A stretch of DNA of 8,803 bases from Planctomycetota bacterium. Its GTDB lineage: Bacteria; Planctomycetota; SZUA-567. A program made the translations under genes and the position numbers. The notes below the pieces were generated by a model. The model searched no databases. It was not told the DNA's origin and saw only the letters and a list, made by a program, of their open reading frames with translations. Shown one piece after another: positions 1-4,973 of this stretch. The stretch lies in the NCBI GenBank assembly GCA_020861125.1, contig JAJBSZ010000051.1, forward strand, positions 1 to 8,803, written 5' to 3'. Each line of letters starts with the position of its first letter. Position 1 is the stretch's first letter.

Positions 1-643
1 GGGTGGCGTGGCGGTTGGAATACGATGCCGGCGACCGCCTGGTGCGTGGCTACGATGCCTTCGGGGAAATGACCGCCGTGGACTACGACGCCCAGGACAA
101 TCCGGTGACGGTGCACCTCCCGGGCGGCCAGACCCTGCGCTATCGCTACGCGTTGTCGGGTGACCTGATGTCCAGTCAGGGCGGCCGGGAAGGGCTGGTG
201 GCGTACAGCTACGACGCCCTGGGCCGCGAGGTGGCGGTGACCGACGCCACCGGCGGCACCCGCCGCACCCGGTACGACCGGGCCGGTCGTGTGGTGGGCA
301 TCGGGAACGAAATGGACCAATGGGTGCGCTACACCTACGACGCCGCCGGCAACCGGGTGTCCCTGGTGGACGCGAACCTGAACACCACCACCTTCGAGTA
401 CGACCGGGACGGGCTCTTGGTTCGCCTGACCTACCCGGCCGTGGCCGGCCAGCCGGCCAACATCGAGGAATACGCCTACGACGCGCCGGACGCATGGTGG
501 CGTGGACGACGCCCAACGGCGACACCATCCGTCGGCTCTACGACGCCGCCGGCAACGTTCTGGCACTCTACACCGGTGACGCCGTGTTCGCGGATGCGGA
601 CGCGATTCCGGCCGACCGGCTGATAGCCTTATATAGCCGGTAG
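1..643 (+). pseudogene. Rhs/YD-repeat protein, 3' fragment, frameshifted and truncated
   Basis: The reading frame is already open at base 1, so the 5' part lies outside the window. The translation carries classic YD repeats: YDAFGEMTAVDYDAQDN, YDALGREVAVTDATGG, TRYDRAGRV, YTYDAAGNRVSL and EYDRDGLLVRLTYP. In Rhs and teneurin-type proteins such repeats build a beta-cage that encloses a C-terminal toxin or other payload. At about 483-487 the first frame (bases 3-623) reads YAYDAPDAWW, which is nonsense, while frame 2 carries on correctly with GRMVAWTTPNGDTIRRLYDAAGN up to a stop at 641-643. Losing one base from a YDAAGR codon run explains this. After about base 626 the YD pattern ends at the join to the tctA remnant, and the last residues (IALYSR) look like read-through of that join. 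No RHS core-end motif or toxin domain is present. The frameshift could be real decay or a sequencing error; the abrupt 3' end favours real decay. Confidence 0.85.
483..487 (+). other. Frameshift point in the Rhs/YD fragment
   Basis: Upstream of this point frame 3 is coding (EEYAYDA). Downstream frame 2 is coding (GRMVAWTTPNGD). A single missing base within gacgcgccgga, which should read like gac-gcN-gcc-gga, restores a canonical YDAAGR repeat. The position is inferred from repeat continuity and could shift by a few bases. Confidence 0.75.
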
Positions 644-703
644 CGTGCCCGCCGACGCCACTGCACCGGTTATGCGAAATAGATCACGGCTACGACGAGG
701 AAT
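627..703 (-). pseudogene. Remnant of a second tctA-like gene (3' end only)
   Basis: Read on the minus strand from about 703, this stretch encodes F-LVVAVIYFA, a stop, PVQWRRRARYRLYK. The intact TctA tail reads F-IVVAVICLA, L, PVLKRWRVLYRLSK. The two align without a gap; about 14 of 24 residues agree and one leucine codon (TTA) has become TAA. At the base level 635-700 and 712-777 match at 49 of 66 positions by my hand count. Differences are enriched at third codon positions (gtc/gta, gta/gtg, att/atc, gcc/gca, ctg/cta), so the copies diverged while both were coding rather than by a fresh local duplication. Nothing upstream of the last ~25 codons is present. It most likely marks where one tct operon recombined with or replaced another. 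Confidence 0.7.
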
Positions 704-780
704 CTTTGGACAGCCGGTAGAGTACCCGCCAACGCTTCAGAACCGGTAAGGCGAGGCAAATTACGGCGACGACAATGAAG
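627..780 (-). repeat. Degenerate 77-bp tandem direct repeat at the tctA 3' end
   Basis: Unit 1 (704-780) is the true 3' coding end of tctA and unit 2 (627-703) is the diverged copy. Both contain agccggtag (635-643 and 712-720), and the match is ungapped across the unit. The period of 77 is not a multiple of three, so the tctA frame enters unit 2 out of phase. It there reads ...SKDSSS and stops at 690-692. Confidence 0.7.
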
Positions 781-2180
781 GTGGCGGCGATGGGGCGTTC
801 CAGAAAGATTCTGAAGCTGCCACCCGACATTACCAGGCTCCGCCGCAGGTTTCCTTCCGCCATGGGGCCAAGAATAAGCGCCAGGACGATGGGCGAAAGC
901 GGAAAGCCTCCCTTGACCATGGCGTACCCGACAACGCCGAACACCAGCATCACCACCACATCCAGGTAGTTGTTGTTGATGGCGAAGGAACCGACGATAC
1001 AGAGGACGATGACGATCGGCACCAGAATCTTGCGCGGTATCTGGACGATTTTAACGAAGAGGGGAATGCCCAACAGCCCCAGGATCAGCATGCAGACGTT
1101 GGCCAACATAAAGCCAATAAAAAGGGTATTGACGATATCTGCCTGCTCCACAAACAGCATGGGACCCGGGGTCAGGTTGTGGATCATCAACGCCCCCAGC
1201 ATGACCGCGGTGTTGGCGTCGCCGGGGATGCCCAGGGTAAGAAGCGGGATCAGCGCGCCGCCGGTGGTACCGTTGTTGGAGGCCTCGGGCGCGGCTACCC
1301 CTTCCGGAATGCCAGTGCCGAATAGTTCAGGATGTTTGGACAACCGCCGTTCCATATCATAGGAGACGAAGGCGCTGATATCGCCGCCGGCGCCGGGGAT
1401 GATACCAATGAAGGTTCCGGCCACCCCACCCCGGAGAATGGTCGGCCAGATGGTCTTGAGATCTTGCCGGGTCGGGAGGGCGCTGCCGATCGTTTGGATG
1501 ACCGTGCTCTTGACCTGCAATTCCTCGATGGAGAGAAAACATTGGCTCATGGCAAACAAACCCACCATGACGGGAATGAAGGCCAACCCGCCCATCAGGA
1601 AGGTGGTGCCGAAGGTGAAACGGGAAAATCCGGTGATGTTGTCCATGCCGACCAGCGATAGGGTAAGGCCCATGGCGCCGGACAGGAGGCCCTTGAGCAT
1701 GGTTTTGCCGGATACGCTGGAAATTATGCTGATGCCGAAAAATGCCAGGGCGAAGGTTTCCGGTGCGCTGAACTTGAGGGCAACGTTGGCCAGGATCGGC
1801 GCGATGAGAATCATCAGGGTGCCGCTGATAATCCCGCCGCCGAAGGACGAGACGGTGGAAATTCCCAAGGCCCGGCCCGGTTCACCGCGCCGGGTGAATT
1901 GGTAGCCGTCCATGACCGTGGCCGCGGCGGATGGGGTCCCTGGGGTATTAATGAGGATAGCGGTGATGGACCCGCCGTAGATGGCGCCGATAAACTCCCC
2001 GATCAGCAGCATCAACCCGAGATGCGCATCCATCCGGAAGGTCAGGGGCATGAGGAGGGCGATACCCATCGTCGAGGTCAAACCGGGCATGGCACCGATG
2101 GAAATGCCGGCCGCCACCCCGACCAGAATGGTCAGCAGAGTGAGGGGAGCAAAGGTAAGGGAAAGCACCTCGAGATTCAC
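690..2180 (-). CDS. tctA: Tripartite tricarboxylate transporter permease, TctA family
   Basis: TctA is the large (usually ~12-helix) inner-membrane subunit that moves a carboxylated solute delivered by TctC, driven by an ion gradient. The two family hallmark loops are visible: GAMPGLTSTMGIALLMPLTF near the N-terminus and GIIPGAGGDISAFVSYDMER in the middle, matching the G-x-x-PG repeats of the two halves. NTPGTPSAAATVMDGY and LTLGIPGDANTAVMLGAL are also typical. Most of the protein is hydrophobic helix. I chose the GTG start at 2178-2180 because GGAGG (2187-2191) lies 6 bases upstream; this gives 496 aa, near the usual family length. An upstream ATG at 2240 would add 20 residues that match nothing in TctA and lacks a clear ribosome-binding site. 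The last few residues (DSSS) come from out-of-phase reading of the adjacent tctA remnant, so the natural tail may have been altered. Confidence 0.93.
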   Translation of the reverse strand: MNLEVLSLTFAPLTLLTILVGVAAGISIGAMPGLTSTMGIALLMPLTFRMDAHLGLMLLIGEFIGAIYGGSITAILINTPGTPSAAATVMDGYQFTRRGEPGRALGISTVSSFGGGIISGTLMILIAPILANVALKFSAPETFALAFFGISIISSVSGKTMLKGLLSGAMGLTLSLVGMDNITGFSRFTFGTTFLMGGLAFIPVMVGLFAMSQCFLSIEELQVKSTVIQTIGSALPTRQDLKTIWPTILRGGVAGTFIGIIPGAGGDISAFVSYDMERRLSKHPELFGTGIPEGVAAPEASNNGTTGGALIPLLTLGIPGDANTAVMLGALMIHNLTPGPMLFVEQADIVNTLFIGFMLANVCMLILGLLGIPLFVKIVQIPRKILVPIVIVLCIVGSFAINNNYLDVVVMLVFGVVGYAMVKGGFPLSPIVLALILGPMAEGNLRRSLVMSGGSFRIFLERPIAATFIVVAVICLALPVLKRWRVLYRLSKDSSS

Positions 2181-2186
2181 TACAAG

Positions 2187-2191
2187 CCTCC
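2187..2191 (-). promoter_or_regulatory. Ribosome-binding site deciding the GTG start of tctA
   Basis: The minus strand reads GGAGG, then cttgta, then GTG. The core and 6-base spacing are near ideal and support GTG at 2180 over the ATG at 2240. Confidence 0.75.
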
Positions 2192-2211
2192 AACCGATAA
2201 CGGGCGAACGC

Positions 2212-2240
2212 AATATAAGCCAACGAAAAGTCCAAAACAA
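2212..2240 (-). promoter_or_regulatory. Candidate promoter for tctA
   Basis: On the minus strand TTGTTT (2240-2235) and TATATT (2217-2212, one mismatch to TATAAT) are 17 bases apart. They sit in a locally AT-rich patch inside GC-rich DNA, about 32 bases upstream of the GTG start. The -35 matches only in its first three bases. The patch would give tctA its own transcript and would account for the long gap after tctB. Confidence 0.35.
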
Positions 2241-2419
2241 ACCGACGATACCGTGCCGGCGCGGTCGCCGAGGGTGCTCGGAGGCTCACCTCATGTTCCG
2301 TCGGAAAGCGAACGGTCATTCCGCGCGCGCGGTACCACCCTGGACCAGTGGCACCGGGGAGATCGGTAGCGTTCCGCCGGGAACGGGCCCCTCAGGACTG
2401 ACCACGCCCGGGACCGCGG

Positions 2420-2863
2420 TTAGAACAACATGCCCTTCGGGAACTGCACGGAGAGGAATTGGGTGAAAACGCTGTAAAGGATCCAGGTGGCGAGCACCGG
2501 AACGCCCACCAGGACCTTCCAACTTTTCACCTGGAAAAACACCATCAGACCAAGGAGAAAAAGGACGGTCGCAGGGGGAAACCCGACGAGACGAATGAGT
2601 ACCACGTAGGCAACCGTTATCACCAGGGTCAGGAACACCGTCGCGTTTTTCTTGGTGAAAACCTGCACCGGATCGCCCCTTTCCTTCCGGAGGCTAACCA
2701 GCAGGATCGCCGCCAGCAGGAACACGATCACCGACAGGATCATGGGGAAAAACCCCGGCCCCGGAGCGCCGTTGGATTGACCCGGGTAGGTCCGGGCGAT
2801 GCAAAATATGCCTATCGCCAGCGCCATAAACGCCACTGAAATGATCGTCGCAATCTTTTTCAT
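2420..2863 (-). CDS. tctB: Tripartite tricarboxylate transporter small membrane subunit, TctB family
   Basis: TctB is the small four-helix inner-membrane partner of TctA. The 147-aa product has the expected length and layout. An N-terminal helix (ATIISVAFMALAIGIFCIAR) is followed by the GPGFFPMILS signature loop at about residues 34-44, which is diagnostic of the family. A second helix (VIVFLLAAILLVSL), a charged cytoplasmic loop (RKERGDPVQVFTKK) and two further helices follow, ending in the typical FTQFLSVQFPKGMLF. The ATG at 2861-2863 is used; its upstream sequence (GGAAG about 5 bases away) is a weak ribosome-binding site. It follows tctC after 63 bases that contain a strong hairpin, and precedes tctA after an unusually long gap. 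Identification is by sequence signature and operon position. Confidence 0.92.
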   Translation of the reverse strand: MKKIATIISVAFMALAIGIFCIARTYPGQSNGAPGPGFFPMILSVIVFLLAAILLVSLRKERGDPVQVFTKKNATVFLTLVITVAYVVLIRLVGFPPATVLFLLGLMVFFQVKSWKVLVGVPVLATWILYSVFTQFLSVQFPKGMLF

Positions 2864-2886
2864 CCGGACTTCCGTGGGACAAGGCG

Positions 2887-2910
2887 CGGGAGGGGGATCA
2901 CCCCCTCCCG
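2887..2910 (-). promoter_or_regulatory. Intercistronic stem-loop between tctC and tctB
   Basis: CGGGAGGGGG (2887-2896) pairs perfectly with CCCCCTCCCG (2901-2910) around a 4-base loop, a 10-bp very GC-rich stem. On the tct transcript (- strand) no T run follows, so it is not a classical intrinsic terminator. Its place just after tctC fits an RNA-stabilising or partial-readthrough element that keeps binding-protein mRNA in excess over the membrane subunits, as known in other binding-protein operons. The functional part is inference. Confidence 0.65.
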
Positions 2911-2926
2911 AACCTGGTGCTGGATT

Positions 2927-3895
2927 TTATTTCGTGCTCAGACCGAGCGCTTCCACCTGTTCCTTGTAGATGGCATCTTCCCGTTCGATCAAGGCGGTGA
3001 ATTCCGGACCGGACCGGTAATCCTTGTCGAAGTGCTGCGCTTCCATGAATTTGGTCACTTCCGGATCGTCCAGAGCCCGTTTGAAGGCATCGTCCAAAAT
3101 GCCGATGACCTCCTGTGGCGTCCCCTTCGGCACACCAAACCCGCGGAAAATGGTGAGAATCGGCTCGGGATAGCCCGCTTCGGCGCCGGTGGGCACGTCG
3201 GGGAACGCGGGGTTCCGTTCCGGAGCGAAGATGCAGAGAATTTTGATCTTACCGGCTTTTACCTGGACCTCCACCTCCTGAGCGCTGCAGGTGGTGGCCT
3301 CGACATGGTTGCCGGCCACGGCGATGGCCGAGGGTCCGCCACCGTCGAAGGGAACATGGATGACGTCGATGCCCGCCTTGGCGGCGAAGGCGGCAGCGAG
3401 GACATGCCAGTTGCCGCCGATGCCGGAGTTTGCAAAGCGCACCTTACCCGGATTTTGCTTGGCGTATTCGACAAACTCCGCGACCGTATTGTAGGGGGCG
3501 TCGGCGGCCACGGACAGGGTGCCGTAGGTGGAATTGACGCAGGCGACGATATCGTAATCGCGCCAGGTATAATCCACCTGGGAGACATGGGGAACAGCGA
3601 GCAGCTCGGGGACGAGGGCGGTGACGCTGTAGCCGTCGGGTGCATCCTTGGCGCCGGCGGAGTAGCCGATGGCATAGCCGGCGCCGGTCTTGTTGACGAC
3701 GACGACATTCTGGCCCAGAATGTTCTTTACGGCAGGAACCATGGCCCGAACCAGAAGATCCGTTCCACCGCCGGGAGCGGGCGGTACCGTGATTACGATC
3801 TGCTTGGTGGGGTATTCCACAGCGCCGGCAGAATACATAGTCTGCCCACAGAGCAATCCGGCGACAAGCGCCAGCGGCAACCAATTTTTCAGCAT
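2927..3895 (-). CDS. tctC: Periplasmic solute receptor of a tripartite tricarboxylate transporter (TctC/Bug family)
   Basis: This 322-aa extracytoplasmic receptor would capture a small, probably carboxylated molecule in the periplasm and hand it to TctA/TctB. The N-terminus is a Sec signal peptide: charged MLKN, a hydrophobic core (LPLALVAGLLC) and likely cleavage after SAGA near residue 25. The lone Cys16 has no good lipobox. The mature part opens with YPTKQIVITVPPAPGGGTD and carries NKTGAGYAIGYSAGAKDAPDGY, both hallmarks of Bug receptors, then VRFANSGIGGNWH, HVPFDGGGPSAIAVAGNHVE and PAFPDVPTGAEAGYPE. Length is typical. The ATG at 3893-3895 has GGGGAG 6 bases upstream. It is the first gene of the operon, transcribed away from the secretion-cargo genes. 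Substrate cannot be assigned: Bug receptors vary widely in ligand and no catabolic gene sits nearby. Confidence 0.94.
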   Translation of the reverse strand: MLKNWLPLALVAGLLCGQTMYSAGAVEYPTKQIVITVPPAPGGGTDLLVRAMVPAVKNILGQNVVVVNKTGAGYAIGYSAGAKDAPDGYSVTALVPELLAVPHVSQVDYTWRDYDIVACVNSTYGTLSVAADAPYNTVAEFVEYAKQNPGKVRFANSGIGGNWHVLAAAFAAKAGIDVIHVPFDGGGPSAIAVAGNHVEATTCSAQEVEVQVKAGKIKILCIFAPERNPAFPDVPTGAEAGYPEPILTIFRGFGVPKGTPQEVIGILDDAFKRALDDPEVTKFMEAQHFDKDYRSGPEFTALIEREDAIYKEQVEALGLSTK

Positions 3896-3952
3896 AGGTG
3901 TCTCCCCGGGAAGTGGTAGGAATACAGATTAATATGACGTGAACCTGGCTCT

Positions 3953-3980
3953 CATGTACACCTTTTTTGGTATTTGTCAA
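3953..3980 (-). promoter_or_regulatory. Candidate promoter of the tct operon
   Basis: On the minus strand a perfect -35 hexamer TTGACA (3980-3975) is followed after 16 bases by TACATG (3958-3953), which shares three of six bases with TATAAT. It lies about 58 bases upstream of the tctC start. The -35 is good and the -10 poor, so an activator may be needed or the true -10 may differ. Confidence 0.4.
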
Positions 3981-4143
3981 GCACGGAAATATTTCGTCGC
4001 GGCATTACGGGGTGACCTGTCGGCTCCGGACGTCGTCGCCTGAAACACGATTTCGCAACAGGTCGGGCGGCGTATGTGGAACAATCCTACGCCCCATCGG
4101 TCCGCGACGGGTACACTGCCAGTAAGCGCGCCGGCCAACGACA

Positions 4144-4162
4144 GGTGAAAACGGTTTTCACC
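4144..4162. promoter_or_regulatory. 19-bp perfect palindrome, operator-like
   Basis: The sequence GGTGAAAAC-G-GTTTTCACC has 9-bp arms around one central base. Odd-centred dyads of this size, with A-runs flanking a central CG, are typical of repressors of the LacI/GalR kind, but no regulator gene is in the window. No T run follows on either strand, so a terminator is unlikely. It lies about 95 bases upstream of the + promoter -35 and about 165 bases from the tct -35. Confidence 0.45.
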
Positions 4163-4232
4163 CCCTTGATCCGTTTCGATGGTTATTCCCTGCGTCCCGC
4201 GTCCTGGGCGCCAAAAGTATAAGGGGAACCTT

Positions 4233-4285
4233 TATTGAAAAATATAAAAAATATATTTGACCAACGAATATCTATCGGGTACAGT
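4233..4285 (+). promoter_or_regulatory. Sigma-70-type promoter with UP-like element for the chaperone/effector operon
   Basis: TTGACC (4257-4262, five of six) and TACAGT (4280-4285, four of six) are separated by exactly 17 bases. Directly upstream, 4233-4256 is an almost pure A/T tract in an otherwise GC-rich region, as expected of an UP element that contacts the RNA polymerase alpha subunit. The predicted start, near 4292, gives a leader of about 75 bases to the chaperone ATG at 4368. Confidence 0.6.
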
Positions 4286-4290
4286 GCCCG
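4276..4290. promoter_or_regulatory. Imperfect dyad centred on the -10 element
   Basis: CGGGtACaGTgCCCG is symmetric at six of seven pairs around base 4283 and covers TACAGT. Two further dyads follow in the leader: TACCGCGGTA (4302-4311, perfect) and GCACCGACGGTGC (4330-4342, 6-bp arms around one base). They could be repressor sites or small leader hairpins; the sequence does not decide. Confidence 0.3.
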
Positions 4291-4367
4291 GTAGAAGCGG
4301 ATACCGCGGTAAAGGATTTTGGATAATTCGCACCGACGGTGCCAAGCCAAGTGGAGAGGAGAAGGGG

Positions 4368-4820
4368 ATGACGGACGTTCGCAACCTGGTACTGGAGTTG
4401 GCGGAAGGGATGGGACTGGACGGCCTGCCGTTGGACGCCAACGGCGTAACCTGTATCCAGTTTGACGATTTACTCATGAACATCCATGCCGACCGTGAAG
4501 CGGGGGAGATAACGCTGTTCCTGAAGATCGGCGATATTCCGCCGTCGGCGGAGGCGAAGCTGGCGGTGTATGCCTATTTGCTCAAACGCAACAACTTTTC
4601 CCGCCATACCGGCGGCTGCGTTCTGGGTATCGATGAGGAAGAGGAAGCGGCCTACTTCAGTCACCGCTTTGCCGCCGGCCATTTTACCGTACAACAGCTG
4701 GAGCGGATGGTCGAGGCTTTCCTGAATCTCGCTGACACCTTCGTCGCTGGCTTCCAGGAAGCCGCCGCATCCGTCGACGGCGAAACCTCGGCACCAGTGC
4801 AGGCCGGAATGCGGGTCTAG
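4368..4820 (+). CDS. CesT-like type III secretion chaperone (first copy)
   Basis: Class I type III chaperones are small acidic dimeric proteins that wrap the N-terminal chaperone-binding region of an effector in the cytoplasm and present it to the secretion ATPase. This 150-aa product has the CesT fold order. An N-terminal helix (VRNLVLELAEGMGLDGLP) is followed by strands (GVTCIQFDDLLMNIHAD, EITLFLKIGDIP) and the family's central helix plus turn (LAVYAYLLKRNNFSRHTGGC), with LGIDEEEEAAYFSHRF and a long C-terminal helix (VQQLERMVEAFLNLADTFV). The ATG at 4368 is preceded by AGGAG 6 bases upstream; the 37 extra in-frame upstream codons span the promoter -35/-10 and are not coding. It is the first gene of the operon and lies 153 bases before the 769-aa protein, its likely client. 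The CesT assignment rests on motif order, length and context; which effector it serves is inference. Confidence 0.82.
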   Translation: MTDVRNLVLELAEGMGLDGLPLDANGVTCIQFDDLLMNIHADREAGEITLFLKIGDIPPSAEAKLAVYAYLLKRNNFSRHTGGCVLGIDEEEEAAYFSHRFAAGHFTVQQLERMVEAFLNLADTFVAGFQEAAASVDGETSAPVQAGMRV

Positions 4821-4868
4821 GCGAAGGCTCCGAGCGCCCTGGGCGGTGCGGTGGTTCGTTAGGTCGGT

Positions 4869-4951
4869 GTCCTCGCTCTGGCAACAGTACAACAAACACG
4901 TCTCGGACGAATGACGAAGTGAGGACGACGGGCGGGCCGACGGGTTTTTTT
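4869..4951 (+). promoter_or_regulatory. Possible attenuator or partial terminator between chaperone and 769-aa gene
   Basis: GTCCTCGCT (4869-4877) can pair with AGTGAGGAC (4918-4926), a 9-bp stem with one G-T wobble. Its loop contains a small CGTC-tcg-GACG hairpin (4899-4909). A G-rich stretch follows and then seven T (4945-4951). The T run is 18 bases away from the stem, so a canonical intrinsic terminator is not formed. Partial termination would lower effector output relative to chaperone. Confidence 0.3.
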
Positions 4952-4973
4952 ACGACTGGAAAGTGGGGATACC

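Larger units (their letters stand above)
2181..2419 (-). other. Long tctB-tctA intergenic gap with two small hairpins
   Basis: No convincing gene is seen in these 239 bases. Two inverted repeats lie on the transcript. One is 2370-2385: cgttcc, loop gccg, ggaacg, a perfect 6-bp stem. The other is 2331-2355: ggtaccac paired with gtggcacc around a 9-base loop, with one mismatch. Neither has a following T run on the minus strand, so they are not standard terminators. tctB and tctA usually lie close together, so the gap itself is unusual. Confidence 0.5.
3896..4256. other. Divergent intergenic region between tctC and the chaperone gene
   Basis: I see no supported gene in this stretch; the short frames have no ribosome-binding site or recognisable product. 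The right end (4233-4256) is strikingly AT-rich against the surroundings. It holds the tct promoter candidate, a 19-bp palindrome (4144-4162) and loosely spaced inverted arms gacctgt (4014-4020) and acaggtc (4058-4064). Confidence 0.6.

Noticed and set aside
2178..2240. ATG at 2240 as an upstream start for tctA
   Set aside because: The added 20 residues (MFWTFRWLILRSPVIGWRLV) do not fit TctA N-termini, have no clear ribosome-binding site and would overlap the promoter candidate. The GTG at 2180 has GGAGG at ideal spacing.
1948..2319. Small gene starting at 2319 on the minus strand in the tctB-tctA gap
   Set aside because: It runs far into tctA in another frame, its product resembles nothing, and no clear ribosome-binding site was found.
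3032..3919. 295-codon open frame opposite tctC
   Set aside because: The Gly/Asp/Val-rich translation mirrors tctC codons; the minus strand has an unmistakable Bug-family receptor.
4014..4064. gacctgt/acaggtc inverted arms as insertion-sequence ends
   Set aside because: The 7-bp arms are 37 bases apart with no transposase frame or flanking target duplication, so chance is sufficient.
4225..4267. GGAACC (4225-4230) and CCAACGA (4261-4267) as an HrpL-type hrp box
   Set aside because: The spacing is 30 bases rather than the 15-16 needed, and CCAACGA does not match CCACNNA. The sigma-70-like pair explains the region better.
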